Assembly (NCBI GenBank): GCA_016219645.1
Contig: JACRLR010000004.1
Span: 1 to 64,000 of the forward strand
DNA length: 64,000 bases
Direction: 5' to 3'
Origin: Nitrospirota bacterium
GTDB taxonomy: Bacteria; Nitrospirota; Nitrospiria; Nitrospirales; Nitrospiraceae
Both the position numbers and the translations under genes were made by a program. Shown piece by piece: positions 18,275-27,196 of the stretch; the first letter of the stretch is position 1; each line of letters opens with the position of its first letter. The notes under the pieces were generated by a model that did not search any database, was not told the DNA's origin, and worked only from the letters and a program-made list of their open reading frames with translations.

Positions 18275-18448
18275 ATGGCGAGCAATTGGATTATTCATTG
18301 CGCGATTGCCACCTGTCTTCTGAGTGCAACTGTCGTGCTGGGTGGCTGTTCTCCTCCTCTTCCAAAGACATGGCTGCCAACACCTAATGCCGCGATGTCG
18401 ATCGATAGGTTGCCTGCAATGGCTGAGACTTCGTTGGCGCCACAATGA
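18275..18448 (+). CDS. 57-aa predicted lipoprotein coupled to amrS
   Basis: A short frame with a signal segment (CAIATCLLSATVVLGGC) ending in the lipobox LGGC at residues 22-25, then a Pro-rich 32-residue tail. It stops with TGA at 18446-18448, overlapping the amrS ATG at 18445 as ATGA, the classical sign of translational coupling. The ribosome site is weak. No function is known. The signal and lipobox plus the overlap make it likely to be a real gene despite its size. Confidence 0.55.
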   Translation: MASNWIIHCAIATCLLSATVVLGGCSPPLPKTWLPTPNAAMSIDRLPAMAETSLAPQ

Positions 18449-19530
18449 GTTTGGCAAACCAATTTCCAACCAAGTACTGGCATAAGCTGGAGGATGGCCG
18501 CGTTCAGTGCGACCTCTGCCCCCGCTTCTGTAAGCTCCAAGAGGGGCAGCAGGGCCTCTGCTTCGTGCGCGAACGGCGCCAGGATCAGATCGTCCTGACC
18601 ACCTACGGGCGATCCAGCGGATTCTGTGTGGATCCGATTGAGAAAAAGCCGTTGAATCATTTTCTGCCCGGCACGCCTGTCCTGTCATTCGGGACGGCGG
18701 GCTGTAATCTGTCCTGCAAGTTCTGTCAGAACTGGGATATGAGCAAGTCCCGAGAAATGGATACCTTGGCCGATGAAGCCTCGCCCGAGACGATCGCCAG
18801 GGCTGCGTCGGAACTTGGTTGCCGGAGCGTGGCCTACACCTATAATGATCCGGTCATTTTCCATGAATACGCGATCGATGTGGCGCAAGCCTGCCGAGAA
18901 CGAGGCATCAGGTCCGTCGCGGTGACGGCGGGCTATGTCTGCGAGGAACCCAGGGCCGAGTTCTACCGGTACATGGATGCCGCCAATGTGGATCTCAAAT
19001 CCTTCACCGAGCGGTTCTATCACGAGGTCACCGGGTCCCATCTCCAGCCGGTGCTGGAGACACTCATCTATCTCAAACAGCAGACGAAGGTCTGGTTCGA
19101 GATCACGACTCTGCTCATCCCTGGAGAAAACGATTCCGAGCAGGAAATCGAGGCCCTGACGCAGTGGGTGGTTGAGCAGCTCGGGCCGGACGTGCCGATC
19201 CACTTCACTGCCTTTCATCCGGATTGGAAGATGCGAGCGATCCCGCACACTCCGCCTGCCACCCTGACCAGGGCCCGCAATATCGCGATGAAGAATGGCG
19301 TCCGCTATGCCTATACCGGCAACGTCTCTGACCGGGAAGGCGGGAGCACCTACTGTCATGACTGTGGGCAGATACTCATCAGACGTGACTGGTATGAACT
19401 GAGCGAGTGGAATCTGACGGTGGAAGGGAAATGCCGTTTCTGCGTGGCCCCTTGTGCCGGAGTCTTCGAAGCCCAGCCGGGACGATGGGGCGCCAGCCGG
19501 CGACCGGTGCTGCTCAGGCAGTTCACCTAG
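18445..19530 (+). CDS. amrS: AmmeMemoRadiSam system radical SAM enzyme AmrS
   Basis: Radical-SAM protein of the AmrS/PflA-like family (361 aa), usually found with the AmrA and AmrB partners in a widespread but functionally unclear system. The cluster-binding motif is CNLSCKFC (Cys at about residues 88, 92, 95). The N-terminal CDLCPRFCKLQEGQQGLC is the family's Cys-rich leader; C-terminal CHDC and CRFC pairs suggest a further metal site. AmrA and AmrB are not adjacent. It overlaps the upstream lipoprotein frame by four bases. Confidence 0.88.
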   Translation: MSLANQFPTKYWHKLEDGRVQCDLCPRFCKLQEGQQGLCFVRERRQDQIVLTTYGRSSGFCVDPIEKKPLNHFLPGTPVLSFGTAGCNLSCKFCQNWDMSKSREMDTLADEASPETIARAASELGCRSVAYTYNDPVIFHEYAIDVAQACRERGIRSVAVTAGYVCEEPRAEFYRYMDAANVDLKSFTERFYHEVTGSHLQPVLETLIYLKQQTKVWFEITTLLIPGENDSEQEIEALTQWVVEQLGPDVPIHFTAFHPDWKMRAIPHTPPATLTRARNIAMKNGVRYAYTGNVSDREGGSTYCHDCGQILIRRDWYELSEWNLTVEGKCRFCVAPCAGVFEAQPGRWGASRRPVLLRQFT

Positions 19531-19563
19531 ACCGAGGCGATTTGCTGGTTCTTCACCAGGCGC

Positions 19564-19917
19564 TTACGCATGCCGCTTGTGAATCGTAATGTGATTTCCG
19601 TCCGGATCCTCGATCACTGCCATCCGGCAGACGGGTGTGTCGAACGCCTCCGTGACAAAGGCCACAGCCCGTTCCTTCATCTTGTGCACAAAGGCGTCGA
19701 GGTCTGATACCTCAAAGGCTACGACGGCTCCCTTTGCTCCGGGAGTATGGCCCATCTCCATCATCGTGATGGCGAAGGTCGAATCGCCGATGTCGTATTC
19801 CACCCAAACGTCTTGATAGTGATAGCTCACGTGCAAGCCAAGCACATGTTCATAGAAGGCTCGAGCCCGCTCCATGTTGGAGACCGGATAGACAGTGAAG
19901 GCAATCGAAGTAATCAT
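19564..19917 (-). CDS. VOC/glyoxalase-family protein
   Basis: A 117-aa vicinal-oxygen-chelate fold protein of the glyoxalase/bleomycin-resistance group. It shows the usual paired beta-alpha-beta modules: FTVYPVSNMERARAFYEHVLGL at the start and VIEDPDGNHITIHK at the end with the metal-binding Glu/His pattern. The substrate is unknown. The ATG at 19917 follows AAGGAGG. It lies about 50 bp downstream of the SufB/D gene on the same strand. Confidence 0.85.
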   Translation of the reverse strand: MITSIAFTVYPVSNMERARAFYEHVLGLHVSYHYQDVWVEYDIGDSTFAITMMEMGHTPGAKGAVVAFEVSDLDAFVHKMKERAVAFVTEAFDTPVCRMAVIEDPDGNHITIHKRHA

Positions 19918-19967
19918 CGTACCTCCTTGCAACCTCATTCTCTCTGAAGTTTCGATGTGGCTCGAAC

Positions 19968-20903
19968 TCACCGCAGTATCCCGCTCACGATGAGTTCGAC
20001 GGCCTGTTCAGGGCTGAGGCCCCGCGCCATCAAGGTTTCGAGTTCTTTCTTATCCACACTGCCGATGGCCGCTTCGTGCGTGACCTTCGCCTCAGGATGA
20101 AAGACCCTCACGATGGGAATCGCGCTGGCCTGGGCCTGGCCCTGAACGATCTCCATGCAATCGACATGGCCTCGGGCGCCTTTGGCATAGGCTTCGGTGA
20201 TGCCGGTGATGTCGGCTTGCGCCTGGCCCTCCAGCACGACACGGGTCTTGATGAGGCTGCGTGACCGCTCCCCCCGGAGCATCACCGCTTCTTTGAGCGA
20301 GATATGGTCGGTCTTGTGCGCAAAGATTTTTGCGCTGAGCTCGCCGATGCCCTCTTCCTCCACTTCGACAAGATAGTCGATGTCGAGGTTCCCCACGGAG
20401 CCGGAGAGCAACGAGAAGTCTGAAAAATAGCGGGCGCCTTTGCCGATCTTGATCGTCGCGTGGGGCATGACCTGCATGCCGCCATGGGGGCCGTGGTAGT
20501 GGCCTTCTGTGTAGGTCAGCGATGCGCCAGGTCCAATCTCCATGATTGCCTGCATCCGATGTTCCGCCGCTTGCGCGAAGGGGAAGAGACAGTGGGACAG
20601 CACCCGCGCCTGCGCTCCTTCCAGTATGTGCACGTCGATCTTGATCTGCTGCTTTCCGGTGGGGTGAGCCAGGCCGAAACACATGTGGATCGGCTGGGCG
20701 ATCTGCGCGCCTGCTTCCACGATCACTTTTCCCACAATGGCGTCCGGTGTTTCCTCCAAATCCACCAGGAGGCCTGGAACGGTCCGATGGCTGAGGATGC
20801 GATGTCCGTGCGCCACGATATGCGCAATGCTCGTATCGTCGAGGATGGCCGGTTCAGCTCCGACCATCGGCAAGGTCCGTCTCAGCTCATCAAGGTCGGA
20901 CAT
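19968..20903 (-). CDS. SufB/SufD-family Fe-S scaffold protein (short form)
   Basis: A 311-aa SufB/D-type protein, expected to form the scaffold for Fe-S cluster assembly with the SufC ATPase encoded just upstream. The repetitive beta-helix core is visible (GPHGGMQVMPHATIKIGKGA), then HVDCMEIVQG and EAKVTHEAAIG, then the C-terminal helices (LMARGLSPEQAVELIVSGIL). A Cys and a His-Glu pair lie where active SufB has them. It is much shorter than E. coli SufB. Its start overlaps the sufC stop by 14 bases. Confidence 0.85.
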   Translation of the reverse strand: MSDLDELRRTLPMVGAEPAILDDTSIAHIVAHGHRILSHRTVPGLLVDLEETPDAIVGKVIVEAGAQIAQPIHMCFGLAHPTGKQQIKIDVHILEGAQARVLSHCLFPFAQAAEHRMQAIMEIGPGASLTYTEGHYHGPHGGMQVMPHATIKIGKGARYFSDFSLLSGSVGNLDIDYLVEVEEEGIGELSAKIFAHKTDHISLKEAVMLRGERSRSLIKTRVVLEGQAQADITGITEAYAKGARGHVDCMEIVQGQAQASAIPIVRVFHPEAKVTHEAAIGSVDKKELETLMARGLSPEQAVELIVSGILR

Positions 20904-21618
20904 AGTCACACACCTGTCCATCACAACGGACGCAGGTCCGCCCGCGGAAATGATCGACGGCTTCGTGCGGACTGCCGGAGAAAATGATGCGCCCGGCGCA
21001 AAGCTGCGAGGCCCGGTCGGCGATGAGCGCAACCTCTTCCTGGTGCGTGATCAAGAGGACCGACCCTCCGGCTGTTTTCAGGGCGCGGATGATGTCGATA
21101 ATGTGATTGATCGAGAGCATGTCGATCCCAGCCGACGGCTCATCGAGGATGGCCAGCTTCGGCTTCATGGACAAGACTGAGGCCAATTCGATTCGATGGC
21201 GTTCCCCTCCGCTCAAGGCCTTATCCACTCGCCGACTCAGGTAGCGATCCGGAGCGAGGCCGACTTGTCTCAGCGCCGGTTCAGGATCGCAGTCCGGATT
21301 GCCCAGATTCAGGTACTCGCGAACCGTGACACCTTCAAACCGTGCCGGCTCCTGCCATGCGAGGGTCAGGCCCAACCTGGCCCGTTCATGCATCTTGAGG
21401 GGGAGAAGGTCTGTGCCATCGAACAGAACGGTTCCGGCACCAGGCGTATAGCCCTCGCAGCCCATGAGGACATAGGCGAGAGTCGTTTTGCCAGAGCCGT
21501 TGGCTCCGAGGAGCGCATGGATCTCACCCGGTTGGATCGCCAGATCAAGCCGGTCGAGAATCGCATGGCGATCCACCTCGAAGGTGAGATTGCTGATATC
21601 GAGTAGTGGATGAGGCAT
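20890..21618 (-). CDS. sufC: SufC-like Fe-S assembly ABC ATPase
   Basis: ATPase of Fe-S cluster assembly, 242 aa. Walker A is GANGSGKTT (about residues 37-45), the signature is LSGGERHR, Walker B is LAILDEPSAGID, and the switch His lies in LITHQEE. The D-SAGID Walker B variant is typical of SufC. The ATG at 21618 is preferred to a GTG two codons upstream. The C-terminus adds CVRCDGQVC, an unusual Cys cluster not expected in SufC. Together with the overlapping SufB/D gene it forms a minimal two-gene module. Confidence 0.87.
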   Translation of the reverse strand: MPHPLLDISNLTFEVDRHAILDRLDLAIQPGEIHALLGANGSGKTTLAYVLMGCEGYTPGAGTVLFDGTDLLPLKMHERARLGLTLAWQEPARFEGVTVREYLNLGNPDCDPEPALRQVGLAPDRYLSRRVDKALSGGERHRIELASVLSMKPKLAILDEPSAGIDMLSINHIIDIIRALKTAGGSVLLITHQEEVALIADRASQLCAGRIIFSGSPHEAVDHFRGRTCVRCDGQVCDYVRP

Positions 21619-21876
21619 GGTCACACAACGATCCGCTTCAATCGCGCTGCATCAGCCGTGCCTGTAGGAACGCAGCGAATGTCGGGGCAAAGAAGGGCTA
21701 TGGCAGATAGTAAGCGTAGCGTTTTGCGGCAGAGAGACAGCGTCACGTGGGGAGTTAGGCGTCATCCTGTTGACCTTGGGCCCAGTGGGAAAGAGACGAA
21801 GAGAGCTGCCGGCTTGAATCATCGAGGGTTTCCCACTCTTACAGCGATGGCATCACCATTGCGTCACGCTACGATC

Positions 21877-22428
21877 ATGAGGCGAAGAGGCGCGCTCAAG
21901 ATCATCCTGATCCTGGCAGGAATGCTGATCCTGACCCCATGCCGACCGCCGGCTCCTGCCGCCGCAGCTGTGGAATTCGCACCGGGAGTGGGGGCGGATG
22001 CAGATCTGCCGGTCATCAAGGAGTTGGTGGCAGCGTTCAATGAGGCCGAAGCGGCGGTCAAGAAGGCCGATCTCGATGCCCTCATGAAGTTCTACGCCAC
22101 GACCTACAACTATCATGGATTGAAAAGGTCGGACGTGCGCCGAGTATGGGAGGAAGTCTTCATGCATTATGAGAATGTCAGCTCATCCCATGTCTTCACC
22201 GAGCTGGAACTAGTCCGGGCCGACGGTGTCAGAAAAGCCTATGTGACCTGTACCGGATGGCTCAACGGGACGGAGAAGCGGACAGGAAAGCCCGTTACTA
22301 TTGACAGTTGGGTGCGTGAGGTACACTACCTCGTTAAAGAGGAAGGGGCCTGGCGGTTCCTTGGAAATGCCGGAGGGACACCCCCCTCGGCTCCACCAGC
22401 AAGTGCTCCCCATCATCCTCTCTTCTGA
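21877..22428 (+). CDS. secreted NTF2-like (SnoaL-fold) protein
   Basis: A 183-aa protein with a hydrophobic export signal (residues about 7-32, with an Ala-rich cleavage region) and one NTF2-like cone domain: a first helix (ADLPVIKELVAAFNEAEAAV), then DALMKFYATTYNYHG and the final beta sheet (DSWVREVHYLVKEEGAWRFLG). Such domains act as ligand-binding or enzyme pockets; the ligand is unknown. Several in-frame starts exist upstream; the ATG at 21877 is chosen because it begins the signal peptide. No clear ribosome site. Confidence 0.65.
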   Translation: MRRRGALKIILILAGMLILTPCRPPAPAAAAVEFAPGVGADADLPVIKELVAAFNEAEAAVKKADLDALMKFYATTYNYHGLKRSDVRRVWEEVFMHYENVSSSHVFTELELVRADGVRKAYVTCTGWLNGTEKRTGKPVTIDSWVREVHYLVKEEGAWRFLGNAGGTPPSAPPASAPHHPLF

Positions 22429-22571
22429 GATCGGCGGATGGTGCGAAGGGGGCGGGCCATCCCGATGCGCACAAGTGACAAGGCAAGGTGCGCTATCCTA
22501 AGAGGCGGGGAACGAGAAAGTGTGGAATGGCCGTCAAGGCTGCCGGTGATTTATGGTACAGTCTCGACCTC

Positions 22572-23723
22572 ATGAGGGTGTTTATTCTTGGCGTCGGGGC
22601 GATGGGATCGTTGCTCACCAAACTCCTGCTTCGCCAGGGCCATCAAGTATTGTGCGGCGACCGCGATCTCGTCCGTGCCCGTGCCTTTCTCGGTGAGCAT
22701 TCGACTCTGCTGATTCAACAGGTCAATGCTCGAAACTCGCACAGCATTGTGAAGGCAGCGAAGGGCTGCCATCTCCTGGTGAACGCCTGTCCCGCTGTGT
22801 TCAACAAGACAATCCTGCGTGCAGCTCTCCGGTTACGTTCCCACTACATCGATACGGCATCCCGCCTCACTCAGAGTCCCTTTCGGCCTGAGCAGTATCG
22901 GTTCGACCGTCTGTTTCGGGAGAAGAAGCGGCTGGCGTTGATTCATGCCGGCGTTGCGCCAGGTCTCACGAACCTCTTAGCCATGCAGGCGGCAGTCGAA
23001 CTCGACAGCATTGAAAGGGTTCAGGTGCGGCTCTTTGAAGAGACGGCGAGCGACAATCCGGTCTCACAATGGTCTGCAGTTGATTCGTTCGACGAGGCGG
23101 TCTCGCGGCCGCGCATCTACCGAAACGGGCGTTTCGAATTCGGAGAGCGCTTCGGCGCCCGGGAAATGTTCCGTTTTCCCGCGCCGATCGGGCAAGTCGG
23201 CGTGTTGTTGGCCGCCCAGGACGAGGTTGTCACGATTCCGCGTGTGCTCAGCGTGCGAGAGATGGATGCCAAGATCGGCGGGATCGACATGGAACGACTG
23301 CGTCGCTGGTATCGCCAAGGGAAGCTGAATCGATCCCGTGGGCTGGTCGCAGCCCGATTTCCTGCCACGCCGACGCCTCGTGCGATGTCGAAATTGGTGC
23401 GGCGCGGCGTCTTAAGAAACGAACGGTTCGCGGCGGCAGTATTGGTCTATGGGCGCAAGCGGACTGGCTACTTCATGATCCGGTGGGACGCGCTGTTCCC
23501 TTCTCTCTTCGACCTGCGCCAACGCGGGCACACCTGTTCGCCGGTAGCCTGGAGCGCGGCACATCTCACCGCCCTTTTTGTGAAGCACATGCCGAGAGAA
23601 CTCGCCGGCGTCTATGTTCCGGAAGCCTTGCCGATTGCGGTACGCCGAAGCATTCTGCGTGCCGTTCGTTCAAGCGACATCCGCCTCACGCGGAAAGTGA
23701 CGCGCCTGAACCTAGCTTGCTGA
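22572..23723 (+). CDS. saccharopine dehydrogenase-family protein
   Basis: A 383-aa NAD(P)-binding protein of the saccharopine dehydrogenase/reductase-like superfamily. The Rossmann start is VFILGVGAMGSLLTKLLLRQG; LLVNACPAVFNKTILRAAL and HYIDTAS match the family's substrate-domain entry, and HAGVAPGLTNLLA is the typical middle motif. The exact reaction is unknown. An in-frame ATG at 22527 is also possible. The C-terminal third is very basic (ARFPATPTPRAMSKLVRRG). A nested palindromic repeat follows directly after the stop. Confidence 0.8.
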   Translation: MRVFILGVGAMGSLLTKLLLRQGHQVLCGDRDLVRARAFLGEHSTLLIQQVNARNSHSIVKAAKGCHLLVNACPAVFNKTILRAALRLRSHYIDTASRLTQSPFRPEQYRFDRLFREKKRLALIHAGVAPGLTNLLAMQAAVELDSIERVQVRLFEETASDNPVSQWSAVDSFDEAVSRPRIYRNGRFEFGERFGAREMFRFPAPIGQVGVLLAAQDEVVTIPRVLSVREMDAKIGGIDMERLRRWYRQGKLNRSRGLVAARFPATPTPRAMSKLVRRGVLRNERFAAAVLVYGRKRTGYFMIRWDALFPSLFDLRQRGHTCSPVAWSAAHLTALFVKHMPRELAGVYVPEALPIAVRRSILRAVRSSDIRLTRKVTRLNLAC

Positions 23724-23744
23724 CCGACCTTCTTCTGGGATGAC

Positions 23745-24090
23745 CTGGATGAGCCCCCACTGCGCGCGTCCACTCGTGGTACTCCCCATTCCCATACCAA
23801 CCAAGCAAGGGAGTGAGGAGCTTTTGACTGCGGCCGTCGAGCGAGGCTCATTCACTTCTCGAAACTTCTCCTTAAAAGGGAGTGGCCAAGGCTGCCCTTT
23901 ACTGCGCGCATCGAACGAGCACTTTCTGAATGTGCGCGTTCTGCGAGCAAGAAGGGCACCTGGCCGCTCCCTTCTCATCCTTCGGAGGGCGCGCGCTCCG
24001 GGAGCAAAGAAAACTCCTCACTCCCTTGCGCCACACTTTCTGAGACCGCGCGTGGCGCGAGCACAGGGGACTCACCAGGCCATCCCTCTC
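23745..24090. repeat. triply nested palindromic element (reverse orientation)
   Basis: Three palindromes lie inside one another. The innermost has arms at about 23877-23899 (AAGGGAGTGGCCAAGGC...) and 23952-23973. Around it are the arms GCAAGGGAGTGAGGAGC (from 23805) and CTCCTCACTCCCTTGC (to 24029), with halves of the conserved core next to them. The outermost pair joins about 23752-23775 (GATGAGCCCCCACTGCGCGC) to about 24045-24088. All are reverse-oriented relative to the copies at 31413 and 58190. The element fills the gap between two convergent genes. Confidence 0.7.
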
Positions 24091-24094
24091 CCTG

Positions 24095-24580
24095 CTAGCT
24101 CTCGATCTTTGACGGTTCATGATGAAACGCGGCAATTTTCGGGCGAACGAGATCGGCAAAGTCCTTGTACCGTAGTTTGATCGCGCCGACATAGGTCCCG
24201 GCTTCAAACACAATGGACTCGTCTTCCGTCAGGAGCTGATCCACATACACTTCTATGCCATAGAGATTGCCGAATGGTGGCATCGCTCCCACTTGGCAAT
24301 CGGGGAACAGGTTCGCGCATTCGGCTTCTGTCGCTAACCGGACGTCGCGGGCTTCCAATACATCCCGCAATCGTTTCAGATCCACGCGCCAGGTGGAAGG
24401 CAACACGGTCATGATGAAATAGTTGTCGGCTTTCACGACGACGACTTTGGCGACGAGGTCTCCCGACACATCCAGCGTCTGGGCCACATCGTGCGCGGTA
24501 TAGGCCTTCGCGTGGCTGACCAGTTCATAGGGAATTTTGTTCGCGTCCAGATAACTCTGGAGTCGTTTCAGGATCGGCAT
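24095..24580 (-). CDS. YbaK/ProX-type aminoacyl-tRNA deacylase
   Basis: A 161-aa protein of the YbaK/EbsC fold, which hydrolyses mischarged aminoacyl-tRNA in trans. Family features are YTAHDVAQTLDVSGDLVAKVVVVKAD near the N-terminus (divided by a loop), the FPDCQVGAMPPFG block and the C-terminal FEAGTYVGAIKLRYKDFADLV. The conserved Lys is in AKVVVVK. The ATG at 24580 is preceded by GGGAGGTGG; a GTG two codons upstream lies inside this site. It is convergent with the nested repeat and the previous gene. Confidence 0.88.
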   Translation of the reverse strand: MPILKRLQSYLDANKIPYELVSHAKAYTAHDVAQTLDVSGDLVAKVVVVKADNYFIMTVLPSTWRVDLKRLRDVLEARDVRLATEAECANLFPDCQVGAMPPFGNLYGIEVYVDQLLTEDESIVFEAGTYVGAIKLRYKDFADLVRPKIAAFHHEPSKIES

Positions 24581-25004
24581 GGCCACCTCCCTCGATCAAC
24601 AGAGATAGACGAATGCATTGTTTCTATACGAAGATGATTAAGCAAGGGGAGTGCCATGCGTGATTGGCGCAAATGCTTGCGACAATCCAAGAAGAACAGA
24701 GGGGTTAGCGTGAACGAGCGAGCAGCAAAGATATGCACCGCCCCGGTTCACGTGGCATTATGGGGCAATGGTATCTGCCCTCTGCCCTGAAATGCCACGA
24801 AACTGGCGCAATCCTGTGTCATCGTCCAGGCTGGGAACTTGCCGACGTGTCGAAGGGGTCTCGGCCGGACCTTTAGAATGAGACAGGGGGGCGGGGGGAT
24901 GAGTCTGGTCTCGTTCATTTCCAGTGGGGGCGTTACGAGATTCTCAGTTGCGAAATTGACCTATGCGACAGGATCAAGGATCGTGCGATGACGAAACAGA
25001 AGTA
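24581..25004. other. intergenic region, nothing identified
   Basis: Divergent gap between the deacylase and a lipoprotein gene, about 420 bp. It should contain promoters for both, but no convincing -35/-10 pair, operator or hairpin was seen. A G-rich stretch at about 24886-24898 is the only compositional oddity. Confidence 0.4.
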
Positions 25005-25808
25005 ATGATGAAACAACTTGCCTTCACCCTTGTCGTCCTCCACCTGCTACTGACGGGCTGTATCGTCACCTACCGGGATTTTCCCAACGCAACGAGAGAC
25101 TCTCTTTCCACGGATCACGTAACCCAGCCTCTTTTCTATCATGTCGAACCAGTTGACGAAGCTCAGAAGGAATATGGGAATCGCTGGCTTAGCGCATTGT
25201 CCATGATCTTCGTACCAGGCTACTATCCTGCTCAGTCTCAAATTGATCCATTTGGACAGCCTGGGTATGGTGCGGTGGGGCGCACCCTCGCAGCCAGCGG
25301 GATGTTTTCAGACCTAAATGAGATGCAGCAGCCGCCAAAAGCCGGTTTGTTTTTCAAAGTGCAATTTGAACCTATTCCGCCATCGACGGTGGTGCAATAC
25401 TTCCTCGAGTCACAATTACAGTTCATCAACCTGGGAATCCTTGCCTTAATCCCAGCATTGACCCTTCTCCCGTACTACACCGACGAGGGGGGCACAACCG
25501 GTATCTATAGCCTGTACCAGGATAGCCGATTGCTCAAAGCCTATCGGTACCCCATTCGCAAAAAGGGGGCAGGCTGGATCGGTTTGCTGCCGTTTGCCTG
25601 GATCAACTATTTCACAACAGATTTGGCGGAGGCTGTCGAGGGAGCCACGATGCAATTTCTCATCGATGCGCAACGCGATGGTTGTTTTGTTGGTTCGTCT
25701 GATTGTGCGTCTTCTAACGTGGTCCCGAAGGCTTTTCGAAGCTTGCCTCAGCTTGATAGGAGTGGGAGCGTCGGGGAGCCAATTCAAGAATTGTTTCAAC
25801 GGTATTGA
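25005..25808 (+). CDS. predicted lipoprotein of unknown function
   Basis: A 267-aa protein with a lipoprotein signal (LAFTLVVLHLLLTGC, Cys about residue 20). The rest includes a hydrophobic segment around residues 145-165 (NLGILALIPALTLLPYY) and a second one (AGWIGLLPFAWINYF), so it may be membrane-associated beyond the lipid anchor. Two adjacent ATG codons (25005, 25008) compete as starts and the ribosome site is weak. It precedes the metal efflux genes by 170 bp, but no link is evident. Confidence 0.65.
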   Translation: MMKQLAFTLVVLHLLLTGCIVTYRDFPNATRDSLSTDHVTQPLFYHVEPVDEAQKEYGNRWLSALSMIFVPGYYPAQSQIDPFGQPGYGAVGRTLAASGMFSDLNEMQQPPKAGLFFKVQFEPIPPSTVVQYFLESQLQFINLGILALIPALTLLPYYTDEGGTTGIYSLYQDSRLLKAYRYPIRKKGAGWIGLLPFAWINYFTTDLAEAVEGATMQFLIDAQRDGCFVGSSDCASSNVVPKAFRSLPQLDRSGSVGEPIQELFQRY

Positions 25809-25978
25809 AGTGAGATCCTTTCCCCGCTAATCATGCTTGGTTCTTGTTTGGTCGCTGTAGCATTTCGCCACGGTCCTTCATTGCGAACGTGGCAAAAGGC
25901 TCCTGGACCGCCTATTTCTCCCTTGAAATCGCGAGTGTTCCGTGGCACACGTCATGCTGGCTCCTTTAAGAGAATCTT

Positions 25979-27196
25979 ATGACTATGAGGGCAAAAGCTT
26001 TCAAAATCGAACGCTTCACCTTTCAAGAACGCTGCTGGGCCGTTCTCCTCATCGTCTTCTTAGGCGTCGGATTTGTCGCTTGCGAGAGAACTCCCGACCA
26101 AGCATCTGAGACCCCAAAGGCCGTTGTGGCCGAGAAGTCAGGTCTGATCCATCTCACGTCCGAGGAGCTCGCGCGAACGACGATCGAGTTCGCGCCGGTT
26201 GCTCGTGGGGCGTTGCTGGTACCGAGGCAATACACCGCCACAGTTCAACCCAACCAGAATGAACTGGCTGATGTGACGGCCCTCATCAGGGGCCGGGTGG
26301 TGAAGGTCTATGTGGATGTCGGCCAGGACGTGAAGAAGGATGCCTTGCTGGCCCTGCTGCACAGTACCGATCTTGGTGTGGCGGAGGGGGCCTACCTGAA
26401 GGCTGTTGCAAAACTGCACGAAGCGGAACTGGCGTACAAGCGAGCCAGAGACCTGCAAGAACAGAAGGTGGTGAGTCTGGCTGAATTGCAGCGCCGCGAG
26501 GCTACAATGAAAACGGCGCGGGCCGAGGCCCGCGAAATGTCGAATCGCCTCGAATTATTCGGGGTTCCCAAGGAGGAGATCGAGCGGCTGGATCGCGAGC
26601 AAACGATCAAGGCCGACGTCCTGCTGCGTGCGCCGTTCGACGGCCGCGTCATCATGCGCAATATCACGCGAGGCGAAGTGGTCGAAACTCAGCAGAAGCT
26701 CTTCACCGTCGCGGACCTTTCTGATCTGTGGGTGGTTGGAAATGTGCCGGAAAAGGACGTGCAGTTCATCCGCAAGGACCAGAAGGTCGAGGTGATTGTG
26801 TCCGCCTATCCCCATGGCATCTTTCCGGGCACGATCACCTACGTCGGTGATGTACTCGACCCTGCTACCCGCACGATGCGTTTGCGGGTGACGGTGCCGA
26901 ATCCCGATCTGTTGTTGAAGCCGGAAATGTTCGCCCTCGTTCTCGTCTATGTGGCAGAAACCCCGGATGCGCTGACCGTTCCGCTCGCGGCAGTCCAAAA
27001 CGGCCCGACCGGTAAGATCGTGTTTGTTCAACGGGGGGTGAACGACTTCGAAGTGCGAACGGTCAAACTAGGAAGCGAGCAGGGAGAGGTCGTGACGGTG
27101 CTGGATGGCGTGAGCGCCGGCGACCGGGTCGTGACCGAGGGATCGTTCGTCCTCAAGTCCGAAATGGAACGCCATAAGATCGAGCCGACACCATGA
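25979..27196 (+). CDS. HME-RND efflux periplasmic adaptor (CzcB/CusB-like)
   Basis: Membrane-fusion subunit (405 aa) linking an inner-membrane metal-efflux RND pump to an outer-membrane channel. It has an N-terminal membrane or lipoprotein-like segment (residues about 18-37, ending near GFVAC), the lipoyl half-motifs (GRVVKVYVDVGQDVKKDALLALLHS and LRAPFDGRVIMRNITRGEVV) around a helical hairpin, and the beta-barrel domain (LWVVGNVPEKDV). Its stop overlaps the pump gene start as ATGA. No His/Met-rich tail is visible. An outer-membrane channel gene is missing from this pair. Confidence 0.88.
   Translation: MTMRAKAFKIERFTFQERCWAVLLIVFLGVGFVACERTPDQASETPKAVVAEKSGLIHLTSEELARTTIEFAPVARGALLVPRQYTATVQPNQNELADVTALIRGRVVKVYVDVGQDVKKDALLALLHSTDLGVAEGAYLKAVAKLHEAELAYKRARDLQEQKVVSLAELQRREATMKTARAEAREMSNRLELFGVPKEEIERLDREQTIKADVLLRAPFDGRVIMRNITRGEVVETQQKLFTVADLSDLWVVGNVPEKDVQFIRKDQKVEVIVSAYPHGIFPGTITYVGDVLDPATRTMRLRVTVPNPDLLLKPEMFALVLVYVAETPDALTVPLAAVQNGPTGKIVFVQRGVNDFEVRTVKLGSEQGEVVTVLDGVSAGDRVVTEGSFVLKSEMERHKIEPTP

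Noticed and set aside
23745-24090. CRISPR-like reading of the repeated blocks
   Set aside because: The repeats are nested palindromes, not regularly spaced direct repeats with spacers, and no cas genes are present.
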